Under the pieces are notes generated by a model. That model saw only the letters and a program-made list of their open reading frames with translations. It was not told the DNA's origin and did not search any database. A stretch of 35,170 nucleotides of DNA from Actinokineospora spheciospongiae (GTDB lineage: Bacteria > Actinomycetota > Actinomycetes > Mycobacteriales > Pseudonocardiaceae): positions 1 to 35,170 of the forward strand of contig NZ_AYXG01000142.1 of assembly GCF_000564855.1 (NCBI RefSeq), given 5' to 3'. The position numbers and the translations under genes are program-made. The first letter of the stretch is position 1. Each line of letters opens with the position of its first letter. This document shows positions 16,573 to 25,656 of this stretch, one piece after another.

Positions 16573-16677
16573 GACTTCCTCCTCCACGCGGGCGTGTCCT
16601 CGTCCAGGGTGGCAGCACCCGCGGCCGGACCCGGGCGGTTCGCCGGACGAGAGCACCGATCGTGATGGACGCGGGGG

Positions 16678-18276
16678 TCAGTTCACGCAGTTGACGCTAC
16701 CCGCGTCGATCTTCGCCGGAGGAGCCGTCTCCGTGGGGGGAGTCGTACCGGGTGTCGTCTGATCGGGTGACAACCGGGCGCCGAACAGGCCCTGGTCGGT
16801 CGCCGCGGCGGTGCCGGGGGTGAAGCCGGTGCCGAGCAGCACCCGCACCCGGGCGGCGGCCAGGCCGGGGCTCTCCTCGTAGCTGACGGTGCCGCCGAGC
16901 GATCCGGCCACGGACCGGGCGTTGGCCAGCTCGCCCGGGGCGTACTGGACGACGGTGCCGGTGCGCACCGGCGCGTCGCCCACCTCCCCGGGGGTGAACC
17001 CGGCCTGGACCAGGGTGTCCAGCACGGTGCTCGCCAGGCCCCGGGTGGTCGACCCGTTGCGCACGTCGACCGTCACGTCCGGCCCGACCCCGGGCGTCCC
17101 CGGCGCGGTCGACGACGCGGTGGTGGGCGGCGTCGGCAGCTCGTCCGACGGGGACGACGGGGTGGTCGCCTCCTCGTCGGCGGTGCTGGTCAGGCTCGCC
17201 ACGAACCTGGCCACCTCGGCCGGGTCGACCTTGATCACGTCCGCGCCGCCGATCTTGGCGTCGCCCTGGTTGGGGATGGTGCGGAACTCGATGTTGCCGC
17301 TGCTGAGCCCCTGCATCTGCGCGGCGAAGGTGGACAGGTTCCAGTTCGAGGAGAGCACGACCGACTTCTGCACGGCCGCCACCAGCTCCCGCACCTTGCC
17401 CGGGTCGGTCAGCATGTCCGCCGAGAGCACCTTGTTCGCCAGCGCCCCGAGGAACACCTGCTGCCGCACGATCCGGTCGAGGTCGCCGTTGGGCAGCTCG
17501 TAGCGCTGCCGGACGAACGACAGCGCCGCCGCGCCGGAGACGGTCTGCTTGCCCGCCGGGAACCGCGCGCCGGACTTGGGCTCGTCGACGGCGTTGTTGA
17601 GGCAGACGTCCACGCCGCCGATGGCCTTGGTGACCTCGTAGAAGCTGGCCAGGTTCACCTCGGCGTAGCGGTCGATGGTGACCGCGCCGCCGACGAGCCG
17701 CTCGATCGTGGAGATCAGGTTCTTGCGGCCTGCGACGGTGGCCTGCTTGTCCAGCTCCGGGTCGGCGACGCCCTGCTCGGACAGGGTCTTGCGGGCGTCG
17801 TTGTAGGCGTAGACGAACGCGGAGTTGAGCTTGTGCTTGCCGAAGCCCTCGCCGACGTCCACCCAGGAGTCGCGCGGGAAGGAGAAGGCGATCGCCCGGC
17901 GCCCGTCCACCGGGATGTGCACCAGGATCATCGTGTCGGTGTTGCGCTCGCCCTCGGCCCGGCCGCCGTTGAGCATGGCCAGCACCTCCTTGGGCAGCGG
18001 GTTGCCGTAGGCGTCGGTGCGGCTGTCGATGCCGACCAGCAGGATGTCCACCGCGCCGTCGAGCGGCACCCGCCCGTCGCCCTCGGGCAGGGTGTCGATC
18101 ACGTCGGTGGTGACGGTGTTCGCGTCGAGGTCGCCGACACCCCACCAGCCGTACCCGGTGCCCGCCACGACCGCGGCGGAGAGCAGGGCGATCAGCGACT
18201 TGACCAGCGCGCCGCCCGCGCGCAGCCACCTCGATGGCCCAACGGACTCACCCACCGGTTGCGCACGCTCGTCCAC
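16678..18276 (-). CDS. LytR-CpsA-Psr family ligase with C-terminal LytR_C domain
   Basis: 532 aa from GTG 18276 behind GGGGAGGAG. It has a short cytosolic tail, a membrane helix at about 24-46, the LCP domain (DILLVGIDSRTDAYG 77-91, FSFPRDSWVDVG, KHKLNSAF, SFVRQRYELPNGDLDRIVRQQ), a Ser/Thr/Pro linker, then a LytR_C domain (VTVDVRNGSTTRGLASTVLDTL...). This is the two-domain architecture of the mycobacterial Lcp1/CpsA proteins that attach arabinogalactan to peptidoglycan. It is divergent from rmlB, which makes the linker rhamnose. It ends NCVN, like the CVD end of its neighbour. Confidence 0.95.
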   Translation of the reverse strand: MDERAQPVGESVGPSRWLRAGGALVKSLIALLSAAVVAGTGYGWWGVGDLDANTVTTDVIDTLPEGDGRVPLDGAVDILLVGIDSRTDAYGNPLPKEVLAMLNGGRAEGERNTDTMILVHIPVDGRRAIAFSFPRDSWVDVGEGFGKHKLNSAFVYAYNDARKTLSEQGVADPELDKQATVAGRKNLISTIERLVGGAVTIDRYAEVNLASFYEVTKAIGGVDVCLNNAVDEPKSGARFPAGKQTVSGAAALSFVRQRYELPNGDLDRIVRQQVFLGALANKVLSADMLTDPGKVRELVAAVQKSVVLSSNWNLSTFAAQMQGLSSGNIEFRTIPNQGDAKIGGADVIKVDPAEVARFVASLTSTADEEATTPSSPSDELPTPPTTASSTAPGTPGVGPDVTVDVRNGSTTRGLASTVLDTLVQAGFTPGEVGDAPVRTGTVVQYAPGELANARSVAGSLGGTVSYEESPGLAAARVRVLLGTGFTPGTAAATDQGLFGARLSPDQTTPGTTPPTETAPPAKIDAGSVNCVN

Positions 18277-18439
18277 GCACGCTCCTCCCCATCCCGTCGT
18301 CCCCCGAACAGGTTACCCAGCGAATGCTGAGAGCCAATCAAGCGTCACTCCTGCCAACACTCAGTAGTGAGCAGAGGTGACGCGGTGCGGCATGGAACAC
18401 TCGAACCCATCACGCGAACTGAGGGACGGTGGAAAGCAG

Positions 18440-19429
18440 ATGCGGGTATTGGTCACGGGCGGTGCCGGGTTCATCGGGTCGCACTACGTGCGGCAAGCCC
18501 TGGGCGGGGCGTACCCGACCCTGGCGGACGCCGAGGTCGTGGTGCTCGACAAGCTGACGTACGCGGGCAACCGGGCCAACCTCGACCCGGTCGCGGACAG
18601 TGAGCGCCTGCGCTTCGTCGAGGGCGACATCTGCGACGCCGAACTGGTCCGGCGGACGATGGCCGGGGTGGACCTAGTGGTGCACTTCGCCGCCGAATCG
18701 CACGTCGACCGCTCCATCCTGGGCGCGGCCGACTTCGTGCTGACCAACGTGCTGGGCACCCAGACCCTGCTGCAGGCCGCCGTCGACGCCGAGGTGTCGA
18801 AGTTCGTGCACGTCTCCACCGACGAGGTCTACGGCTCGATCGACGAGGGCTCGTGGCCGGAGACCCACCCGCTGGAGCCCAACTCCCCGTATTCGGCGTC
18901 GAAGGCGTCCTCGGACCTGATCGCCCGGTCGTTCTTCAAGACCCACGGGCTGCCGGTGTGCATCACCCGCTGCTCGAACAACTACGGGCCGTACCAGTTC
19001 CCGGAGAAGGTCATCCCGCTGTTCACCACGAACCTGCTGGACGGCAAGAAGATCCCGCTCTACGGCGACGGCCTCAATGTGCGCGACTGGCTGCACGTCG
19101 ACGACCACTGCCACGGCATCCAGCTCGTGGCCGACGGCGGCCGGGCGGGCGAGGTCTACAACATCGGCGGCGGCACCGAGCTGACCAACAAGGAGCTGAC
19201 CGCCCTGCTGCTGGAGGCGACCGGCACCGACGACTCGTTCATCCAGCCGGTGATCGACCGCAAGGCGCACGACCGCCGCTACTCCGTCGACATCACCAAG
19301 ATCTCCACCGAGCTGGGCTACACCCCGCGGGTGGCGTTCGCGGACGGCCTGGCGAGCACCGTGCAGTGGTTCCGCGACAACCGCGCCTGGTGGGAGCCGC
19401 TCAAGCAGCGCGCCGCCCTGGCAAGCTGA
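18440..19429 (+). CDS. rmlB: dTDP-glucose 4,6-dehydratase RmlB
   Basis: 329 aa from ATG 18440 (GGAAAG upstream; a 21-residue in-frame extension to 18377 is unlikely because the Rossmann strand begins at the chosen Met). It catalyses the second step of dTDP-L-rhamnose synthesis. Visible motifs are VTGGAGFIGSHY (4-15), the catalytic Thr-Asp-Glu in HVSTDEVYGS, YSASKASSD (Tyr-x3-Lys) and CSNNYGPYQFPEKVIPLF. rmlD follows after 4 nt, so they are co-transcribed. Confidence 0.97.
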   Translation: MRVLVTGGAGFIGSHYVRQALGGAYPTLADAEVVVLDKLTYAGNRANLDPVADSERLRFVEGDICDAELVRRTMAGVDLVVHFAAESHVDRSILGAADFVLTNVLGTQTLLQAAVDAEVSKFVHVSTDEVYGSIDEGSWPETHPLEPNSPYSASKASSDLIARSFFKTHGLPVCITRCSNNYGPYQFPEKVIPLFTTNLLDGKKIPLYGDGLNVRDWLHVDDHCHGIQLVADGGRAGEVYNIGGGTELTNKELTALLLEATGTDDSFIQPVIDRKAHDRRYSVDITKISTELGYTPRVAFADGLASTVQWFRDNRAWWEPLKQRAALAS

Positions 19430-19433
19430 TCCG

Positions 19434-20339
19434 GTGACCCTCGCACTCCTGGTACCCGGCGGGTCCGGTCAGCTCGGTCGTGAGCTGGCCGGGCTGGCAG
19501 GCCCCTCGCTCACCGTCGACGCCCCCGACTCCGCCCGGCTCGACCTCACCGACACCCGCGCGGTGGTCGCCGCCGTGGCCGCGTTCGCCGACGCGGCGAA
19601 GGCGGCCGGGGACACGCCGGTCGTGGTGAACGCCGCCGCCTACACCGCGGTGGACAAGGCCGAGTCGGACCGCGCCCGCGCGTACGCGGTGAACGCGGAC
19701 GGCCCCCGCGTGCTGGCCGCCGCGTGCTCCACCCGCAACGTGCCGCTGCTGCACGTGTCCACCGACTACGTGTTCCCCGGGGACGCGTCCGAGCCCTACG
19801 CCGAGGACGCCGAGACCGGGCCGAAGTCGGTGTACGGGGCGACGAAGCTCGCGGGCGAGCAGGCCGTGCTCGGGTCGGGCGCCCGGTCGTGGGTGGTCCG
19901 CACGGCGTGGGTGTACGGGGCGCACGGGTCCAACTTCGTCAAGACGATGGCCCGGTTGGAGTCGCAGCGCGACACGCTGTCCGTCGTCGACGACCAGCTC
20001 GGCGCCCCCACCTGGACCGGGGACCTGGCGGCGGGACTGGTCGAGCTGGCGGGCAAGGTCGCCGAGGGCAGTGGCCCCTCGGCGCGGGTGCTGCACGCGA
20101 CCGGTGCGGGCGAGGTCACCTGGTGCGGGTTCGCCAGGGCCGTGTTCGAGGAGCTGGGCGCCGACCCGGAGCGGGTCAAGGCGTGCGGGACCGCCGACTA
20201 CCCGACGCCCGCGGCCCGGCCCGCGTACTCGGTGCTGTCGGCCGGGGCGTGGAACGCGTCGCTGACGCCGCTGCGGCCGTGGCGCGAGGCGCTGCGCGCC
20301 GCCTTCGAGACCGACCGGGCCGCCTACCTGCCCGCCTGA
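19434..20339 (+). CDS. rmlD: dTDP-4-dehydrorhamnose reductase RmlD
   Basis: 301 aa from GTG 19434. The final enzyme of dTDP-L-rhamnose synthesis (NADPH-dependent). It has a GGSGQLGREL nucleotide fold, NAAAYTAVDKAE, STDYVFPGD and the catalytic YGATKLAGE. The rmlC epimerase is not in this window. A GC-rich inverted repeat follows the stop (20354-20362 with 20384-20392), perhaps an attenuator before the glycosyltransferases. Confidence 0.96.
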   Translation: MTLALLVPGGSGQLGRELAGLAGPSLTVDAPDSARLDLTDTRAVVAAVAAFADAAKAAGDTPVVVNAAAYTAVDKAESDRARAYAVNADGPRVLAAACSTRNVPLLHVSTDYVFPGDASEPYAEDAETGPKSVYGATKLAGEQAVLGSGARSWVVRTAWVYGAHGSNFVKTMARLESQRDTLSVVDDQLGAPTWTGDLAAGLVELAGKVAEGSGPSARVLHATGAGEVTWCGFARAVFEELGADPERVKACGTADYPTPAARPAYSVLSAGAWNASLTPLRPWREALRAAFETDRAAYLPA

Positions 20340-20353
20340 GCCCCCGCTGGACC

Positions 20354-20392
20354 CCGCGCCCGTGCCCGCCCGTCCGGCGGTCGCGGGCGCGG
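20354..20392 (+). terminator. Possible GC-rich hairpin after rmlD
   Basis: CCGCGCCCG (20354-20362) pairs exactly with CGGGCGCGG (20384-20392) around a 21-nt loop. There is no T-run. It lies between rmlD and a downstream gene with its own -10-like box, so partial termination is plausible. Confidence 0.4.
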
Positions 20393-20402
20393 TGCGTCGT
20401 CG

Positions 20403-20408
20403 TAGGGT
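20403..20408 (+). promoter_or_regulatory. Probable -10 element (TAGGGT) for leaderless GT2 gene
   Basis: TAGGGT ends 6 nt before the GTG at 20415, with no ribosome binding site between them, as in leaderless transcripts. Confidence 0.35.
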
Positions 20409-20414
20409 TCGCGG

Positions 20415-21299
20415 GTGCGCACGACTGTGGTGGTGGTGACCTGGCGCGGTGCCGGGCACCTGGGTGCCTGCCTCGCCGGGCTGGCCGGTCAGGACCGTCC
20501 ACACCGGACGCTGGTGGTGGACAACGCGTCGACCGACGGCAGCGGGGACATCGCCGGGCTGGCCGGGGTCGAGGTGGTCCGGCTGGAGCGCAACCTCGGG
20601 TACGCGGGTGGGATCGCGGCCGTCCTCGACCGCGTGGACACCGAGTTCGTGGCCTGGCTCAACGACGACGCCGTGCCGGACCCGGGTTGGTTGGGCCGGT
20701 TGGAGGACGCGCTGGACGCCGCTCCCGGCGCGGGGGCGGCGAGCGCGCGGCTGGTGCGGGCGGACGGGAGCACGCAGTCGGTAGGGGTGGGCGTGGACGC
20801 CCTGGGCCGCGGGTTCGACCTGACCGGCGGCCCGGTGTTCGGCTTCTGCGGCGGGGCCGCGCTGCTGCGGGTGGGCGCGCTGCGCGCGGTGGGCGGGGTC
20901 CCGGCGGACTTCTTCTGCTACTACGAGGACACCGACACGTCCTGGCGGCTGCGGTTGCACGGCTGGGACGTCGTGTCCGTGCCGGGCGCCACCGCGGTCC
21001 ACGCGCACGGTGCCACCTCGCGGCTGGGGTCGCGGGAGTTCCACCGCTGGAACGAGCGCAACCGGCTGGTCATGCTCCTGCGGTGCGCGCCGACCCGGGT
21101 CGCCCTCAAGGAGGTGGCCCGGTTCGCCGCCATCACCGCGAAGGTCGTGTTCCGGCGGCCGGAGGGGGCCAACTTCCTGCCCTCGCTGCGGGTCCGGGTG
21201 CTGGGCGAGGTGCTGCGACGAGCACCCCGGGCGCTGGCGGGACGCGCCGGGGACCGCGCGGCGCGGCGGCGGGTGTGGCGGGAGCGCGTTCCGGGGTAG
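20415..21299 (+). CDS. GT2-family glycosyltransferase, rhamnosyltransferase-like
   Basis: 294 aa. GT-A fold motifs: TVVVVTWRGAGHLGACL, LVVDNASTDGSGD, NLGYAGGIAA, the metal-binding segment WLNDDAVPDPGW, GGAALLRVGALRAVGG and FFCYYEDTDTSWRLRLHGW. This is the WbbL-like subgroup of cytosolic enzymes that add sugars, often rhamnose from the dTDP donor made just upstream, to lipid-linked intermediates. The true WbbL orthologue is probably the gene at 33836, so this may add a further residue. Acceptor unknown. The C-terminal about 50 residues are strongly basic and may contact the membrane. Confidence 0.88.
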   Translation: MRTTVVVVTWRGAGHLGACLAGLAGQDRPHRTLVVDNASTDGSGDIAGLAGVEVVRLERNLGYAGGIAAVLDRVDTEFVAWLNDDAVPDPGWLGRLEDALDAAPGAGAASARLVRADGSTQSVGVGVDALGRGFDLTGGPVFGFCGGAALLRVGALRAVGGVPADFFCYYEDTDTSWRLRLHGWDVVSVPGATAVHAHGATSRLGSREFHRWNERNRLVMLLRCAPTRVALKEVARFAAITAKVVFRRPEGANFLPSLRVRVLGEVLRRAPRALAGRAGDRAARRRVWRERVPG

Positions 21300-21411
21300 C
21301 GGTCGCCCGGTTGGTCTGGTTTGTCCGTCTCGGCCGGTTGGGCGGGGGCGGGAGACCGCTCCGGGCGGGTGATGCGGCAGGCTGTGGGCACCTACGGGCG
21401 AGGAGGCGGGC

Positions 21412-23898
21412 TTGGCTGAGGGGGCGGACGCGCTACCGGTGGTCTCGGTGGTGGTGGTCAACTACCGCGGCGCCGAGGACACGACGACCTGCGTGCGCGC
21501 GCTGCGGGCGGAACTGGACTACCCGGCCGACCGGTTGCAGGTGGTGGTGGTCGACAACGGTGGGCACGACGCCGAGCGGCTGCGCGGGCTCGACGGCGTC
21601 GACCTGGTCGTCTCCCCGGAGAACCTGGGCTTCGCGGGCGGGTGCAACCTGGGGGTCGAGCACGCCACCGGCAGCGTGCTGGCGTTCCTGAACAACGACG
21701 CCCGACCCGATCCGCAGTGGGCGCGCGCCGCCGTGCGGGTGCTGGCCGAGCAGCCGGACGTGGCCGCCGTCGCCAGCAAGGTCGTCGACTGGGACGGCAC
21801 CGGCATCGACTTCGTCGACGGCGGGCTGACCTGGTTCGGCATGGGCTACAAGCGCCACGCCGGGCAGCCGGACGACGGCTCGCACGACGCCCCGCGCGAC
21901 GTGCTGTTCGCCACCGGGTCCGCCATGTTCGTCCGCGCCGGGGCCTACCGCGAGCTGGGCGGCTTCGACGAGCGGTTCTTCATGTTCTACGAGGACGTCG
22001 ACCTGGGCTGGCGGCTGAACCTGCGCGGCTGGCGGGTGCGCTTCGAGCCGGGCTCGCTGGCCTACCACCGCCACCACGCCTCCATGTCCAAGGTGGACAC
22101 CGAGGACAACGCGCGCGAGCTGTTCCTGCTGGAGCGCAACGCGTTGCTGGCGATGTACAAGAACCTCTCCGACGCCACCCTGGCCAAGGCGCTGCCCGCC
22201 GCGCTGGCGCTGGCCGTGCGCCGCTCGACCGCGCGCGGGGACCTGGACGCCACCGCGCTGGAGATCACCCGCGACGGCCCGACCGAGCAGCGCGTGTCCC
22301 CGCCCGCGCTGGCGGGCATCCTGGCGATCGACCAGTTCGTCGAGCTGCTGCCCTCCCTCGCCGCCGCCCGCGAGGACGTGCAGGCGAGCCGGGTCCGCTC
22401 CGACGCCGACATCGTGCCGCTGATGCGCCGGGCCATGGAACCCGCCTACCCGCTGCCGCGCTACCTGGCCGCGCACGACATCCTCGTCGAGGCGTTCGGC
22501 CTGGAGGATGCGTTCGGCGCCCGCCGCAGGGTCCTGGTGATCACCGGCGACGCCATCTCCGAGCGGATGGCCGGACCGGCGATCCGCGCCTGGAACATGG
22601 CCGACGTCCTCGGCGCCGAGCACGAGGTGCGGCTGGTGACGGTCAACCCGCTGTGCGTGCCGCCGCCCGCACCGTTCCCGGTGCTCAAGTCCCGCCCGCG
22701 CGACCTCGGCGACCACGTCGACTGGGCCGACGTCGTCATCCTGCAGGGCCACGCGCTGGAGATGGTCCCCGCGCTCAAGGCCGCCGACTCCACCAAGGTC
22801 GTGGTCTGCGACATCTACGACCCGATGCACCTGGAACTGCTCGAACAGGGCAAGGACACCGTCGCCGAGCAGCGCGAACTCGACCTCATCGGCGTCACCG
22901 CCGTCCTCAACGCCCAGTTGGAGCGCGGCGACTTCTTCGTCTGCGCCTCCGAGCGGCAGCGGCACTTCTGGCTCGGGCACCTGATGGCGCTGGGCAGGCT
23001 CACCCCCGCCCTCTACGACACCGACCCCACGGTGCGGTCTTTCCTGGGCGTGGTCCCGTTCGGCCTGCCGGGCAAGCCGCCGCAGCAGTCCGCGTCCCCG
23101 ATCAAGGGCGGCCTGGTCGGCGAGTCGGACAAGGTCGTGCTCTGGGCGGGCGGGGTCTACAGCTGGTTCGACCCGCTGACCCTGGTCTCCGCGATCGGCG
23201 AGCTGGCCGGGCGCCGCGACGACGTGCGGCTGGTGTTCCTGGGCATGAAGCACCCCAACCCCGAGGTCCCGGAGATGGACATCGGCACCCAGGTGCGCAC
23301 CCTGTCCGGGCAACTCGGGCTCACCGGGCGCAACGTCTTCTTCAACGAGACCTGGGTCCCCTACGACCGCCGCCAGGACTGGCTGCTCGACGCCGACGCC
23401 GGGGTCACCACGCACTACGAGCACGTGGAGACCACCTTCGCGTTCCGCACCCGGGTCCTGGACTACCTGTGGGCCGGGCTGCCGATCGTCACCACCGACG
23501 GCGACGCCTTCGCCGACCTGGTGCGCACCGAGGGCCTGGGCGTGGTCGTGCCCGCCGAAGACGCCACCGCCCTGGCCGCCGCCCTGGAACTGGTCCTCTA
23601 CGACGCCGAGTTCGCCGCGGCCTGCCGGGAGCGCATCGCGGTCGTGGCGCAGCGGTTCACCTGGGAGAACGTCCTGGCCCCGCTCACCGCGTTCTGCCGC
23701 GACCCGCGCCCGTCCGCCGACCGGCTCCCCGGCGCGGAGCCCCTGGTCGCGCGCCCCCCGCTGGGCGCGGCGGGAACCGTGCTGCGCGACCTCGCCCTGA
23801 TCCGCGAATACCTCGACCGCGGCGGCCCGGGTGAGCTGGCCAAGCGCGCGGCCGGCCGCGTCCGCCGACTGGCCAAGGAGCGGCTGCGACGTGGCTGA
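21412..23898 (+). CDS. Bifunctional GT2-GT4 glycosyltransferase fusion
   Basis: 828 aa from TTG 21412, chosen for the GAGGAGG site. Residues about 9-260 are a GT2 domain: VSVVVVNYRGAEDT, VVVDNGG (46-52), FLNNDARPDPQW (92-103), GSAMFVRAGAYRELGGFDERFFMFYEDVDLGW (spanning 169-200). After a linker of about 110 residues, residues about 373-770 form a GT-B/GT4 domain (VLVITGDAISERMAGPAIRAW; VLWAGGVYSWFDPLTL; THYEHVETTFAFRTRVLDYLWAGLPIVT). The C-terminus is basic. Two transferases on one chain suggests successive sugar additions to one growing polymer. The next gene starts inside this one (8-nt overlap), so they are coupled. Confidence 0.9.
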   Translation: MAEGADALPVVSVVVVNYRGAEDTTTCVRALRAELDYPADRLQVVVVDNGGHDAERLRGLDGVDLVVSPENLGFAGGCNLGVEHATGSVLAFLNNDARPDPQWARAAVRVLAEQPDVAAVASKVVDWDGTGIDFVDGGLTWFGMGYKRHAGQPDDGSHDAPRDVLFATGSAMFVRAGAYRELGGFDERFFMFYEDVDLGWRLNLRGWRVRFEPGSLAYHRHHASMSKVDTEDNARELFLLERNALLAMYKNLSDATLAKALPAALALAVRRSTARGDLDATALEITRDGPTEQRVSPPALAGILAIDQFVELLPSLAAAREDVQASRVRSDADIVPLMRRAMEPAYPLPRYLAAHDILVEAFGLEDAFGARRRVLVITGDAISERMAGPAIRAWNMADVLGAEHEVRLVTVNPLCVPPPAPFPVLKSRPRDLGDHVDWADVVILQGHALEMVPALKAADSTKVVVCDIYDPMHLELLEQGKDTVAEQRELDLIGVTAVLNAQLERGDFFVCASERQRHFWLGHLMALGRLTPALYDTDPTVRSFLGVVPFGLPGKPPQQSASPIKGGLVGESDKVVLWAGGVYSWFDPLTLVSAIGELAGRRDDVRLVFLGMKHPNPEVPEMDIGTQVRTLSGQLGLTGRNVFFNETWVPYDRRQDWLLDADAGVTTHYEHVETTFAFRTRVLDYLWAGLPIVTTDGDAFADLVRTEGLGVVVPAEDATALAAALELVLYDAEFAAACRERIAVVAQRFTWENVLAPLTAFCRDPRPSADRLPGAEPLVARPPLGAAGTVLRDLALIREYLDRGGPGELAKRAAGRVRRLAKERLRRG

Positions 23899-24967
23899 CC
23901 GGCTCCGCGTGCTGATCGACGGGACGCCGCTGCTGGGCAACCGCACCGGCATCGGCCGCTACACCGCTTCGCTGGCCGAGGAACTGGCCGCCATGTCCGA
24001 TGTGGACATGCGCGCGGTGGCCTTCACCCTGCGCGGCTGGCGGCGCCTGCGGTCGGTGCTGCCGCACGGGGCCCAGGCGCGCGGCATCCCGGCCCCCGCC
24101 CGACTGCTCCGCAAGGCCTGGCTGCGCGGGCCCTTCCCCCAGGTGGAGCTGTTCGCAGGTCTGACCGACGTGGTGCACGGGACGAACTTCATCCTGCCCC
24201 CGGCCTTCCGCGCGGGCGGCGTGGTAACGGTGCACGACCTGGACTTCCTGGACCACCCGGAGCAACTGGCACCCACGGACGCGGAACTGCCCGCCCTGGT
24301 GCGCTCCTCGGTCCGCCGCGCCGGGGTGGTGCTGACCCCGTCCGCCGCGGTCGCCGCCGAGGTGGTCTCCCGGTTGGACGTGCCCGAGGAGAAGGTCGCG
24401 GTGACCCCACTGGGGGTGGACCTGGCGTGGTTCACCGCCCGACCCCCGTCGACCCCGCTCGCGGCCCGGCTGGGCCTGCCCTCGGAGTACCTGCTGTTCG
24501 TCGGCGCCGCGGGACCGCGCAAGTCGCTGGACTGGCTGGTCGCCGCGCACGCGGCCACTCCCTCGCTGCCGCCGCTGGTGCTGGCCGGAACGGGGCACAC
24601 GCCGGGACCGGGGGTGCTGACCACCGGCTACCTGTCCGAAGTGGACCTCCGGTCGGTGGTGGCCGGGGCGTCGGCACTGGTGCTGCCGTCCCGGGAGGAG
24701 GGGTTCGGGCTGCCGGTGCTGGAGGCCATGGCCTGTGATGTACCGGTGGTCTGCACGGACGTCCCCGCCCTGCGGGAGGTCTCCGGCGGCCACGCCACCC
24801 TGGTCCCCTTCGGCGACGTCGAGGCGATGGGCGCGGCGCTGACCTCGGCCCTGGAACACCCCACCTCGGCGGACACCTCGGCCGCCCGGCGCGGGTACGC
24901 GGCGGGCTACACCTGGCGGCGGTGCGCGGAGCTGACCGTGGCCGCCTACCGCCTCGCCGCGAGCTGA
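23891..24967 (+). CDS. GT4-family glycosyltransferase
   Basis: 358 aa from GTG 23891, overlapping the previous stop by 8 nt. GT-B fold: RVLIDGTPLLGNRTGIGRYT at the N-terminus, HGTNFILP and VVTVHDLDFLDHPEQ in the acceptor domain, then FVGAAGPRKSLDWL and the nucleotide-sugar EEGFGLPVLE motif with E270-x7-E278. It is related to the mannosyl/rhamnosyl GT4s at 29717 and 30912. The last about 28 codons (329-356) are duplicated in degraded form at 27536-27618, on the other side of the peptide cassette. It was probably the end of an original operon now split from the downstream GT4 genes. Confidence 0.92.
   Translation: MADRLRVLIDGTPLLGNRTGIGRYTASLAEELAAMSDVDMRAVAFTLRGWRRLRSVLPHGAQARGIPAPARLLRKAWLRGPFPQVELFAGLTDVVHGTNFILPPAFRAGGVVTVHDLDFLDHPEQLAPTDAELPALVRSSVRRAGVVLTPSAAVAAEVVSRLDVPEEKVAVTPLGVDLAWFTARPPSTPLAARLGLPSEYLLFVGAAGPRKSLDWLVAAHAATPSLPPLVLAGTGHTPGPGVLTTGYLSEVDLRSVVAGASALVLPSREEGFGLPVLEAMACDVPVVCTDVPALREVSGGHATLVPFGDVEAMGAALTSALEHPTSADTSAARRGYAAGYTWRRCAELTVAAYRLAAS
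24875..24958 (+). repeat. Left copy of an 84-bp repeat flanking the peptide cassette
   Basis: The 3' end of the GT4 gene (codons for AARRGYAAGYTWRRCAELTV). About 85% identical by eye to 27536-27618 in the same orientation. It marks the left edge of the inserted segment. Confidence 0.85.
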
Positions 24968-25003
24968 CCGACCACGATTCGACGACTGACCGCTGTTTCG
25001 CAG

Positions 25004-25038
25004 AGCGCTCCGCGTACCTGACCAGGTGCGGGAAGCGC
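25004..25038. terminator. Imperfect hairpin between convergent GT4 and GNAT genes
   Basis: AGCGCT (25004-25009) pairs with AGCGC (25034-25038), and ACCT/AGGT pairs closer to the loop, with mismatches between. It lies in the 89-bp gap between convergent stops, so a bidirectional terminator is plausible. Nothing else is visible in this gap. Confidence 0.4.
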
Positions 25039-25056
25039 CATTGCATTGTGCGAAGT

Positions 25057-25656
25057 TCAGGCGGGCGTGAAGTGCGTCCGCAGCCCGTCAGCCTGGTGGT
25101 CGATCTCGGTCACGATGTCGGCGAGGTCGGGCTGTCGCGCGGCCGGGCGGGCGAGCGACCACACGGTGATCTCGCCGGGCTTGCGCGGGTGTGGCGCTGC
25201 CCGGACCACCCGCCAACCCTGCCGCCGGTAGTAGCGCACCAGGCCGAGGTTTCCCCCCTCGCTGTCGGTGAGCACACCGCGGCGCACCCACTGCCGTCCT
25301 TGTCGGGCGGCGCGGTCGAGTGCCCAGAACGCGACGACCATGCCCACGCCGCTCCCCGCCCGCGACGGGTGGGTCACGGTGGATTGCAGGAAGATCGCCG
25401 ACGCGGCTCGTTCCTGCTCGGTCCACCCGAGCGTGGGTGTCTCATCGGCCGTGGTGACGGCGAGCAGCACCCCGTCGTCGACGAGTGCCCACACCGGCCA
25501 GTCGGGTTCGGTGACCTGGTCGGCGAGGTGCTCGGCGGAACCGACCCACCCGCGCCAGCGGCGCAGGCCCTGCTCGCGCATCCAGTCCGCTCGGGTTCGG
25601 ACGAGGTCGGCGACTTGGTCTCGGTCTCCTGCCTCGGCCGGTCGAATCACGTACAC
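25057..25656 (-). CDS. GNAT-family N-acetyltransferase, candidate RiPP-tailoring enzyme
   Basis: 199 aa from GTG 25656 with GGGAGA upstream. The GNAT fold is visible: VIRPAEAGDRDQVADLV as strand 1/helix 1, strand 4 IFLQSTVTHP (88-97), the acetyl-CoA loop RAGSGVG (99-105), and strand 5/helix 4 GGNLGLVRYYRRQGWRVV (134-151). The start lies inside the 3' end of the AsnS-like gene (10-nt overlap), so translation is coupled. Acetyltransferases accompany the albusnodin/triculamin type of lasso peptide, where a lysine of the peptide is acetylated; here the peptide offers K38 and K48. Alternatives are self-protection by acetylating the product, or an unrelated GNAT. Confidence 0.88.
   Translation of the reverse strand: MYVIRPAEAGDRDQVADLVRTRADWMREQGLRRWRGWVGSAEHLADQVTEPDWPVWALVDDGVLLAVTTADETPTLGWTEQERAASAIFLQSTVTHPSRAGSGVGMVVAFWALDRAARQGRQWVRRGVLTDSEGGNLGLVRYYRRQGWRVVRAAPHPRKPGEITVWSLARPAARQPDLADIVTEIDHQADGLRTHFTPA

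Noticed and set aside
19401-21461. Long minus-strand open frame opposite rmlD and GT2
   Set aside because: Same high-GC shadow effect; the plus-strand genes are well-conserved enzymes.
21433-23952. 839-codon minus-strand open frame opposite the GT2-GT4 fusion
   Set aside because: Composition (long runs of Gly, Val, Asp, Gln, His) is that of the reverse complement of coding DNA; no motif or ribosome binding site.
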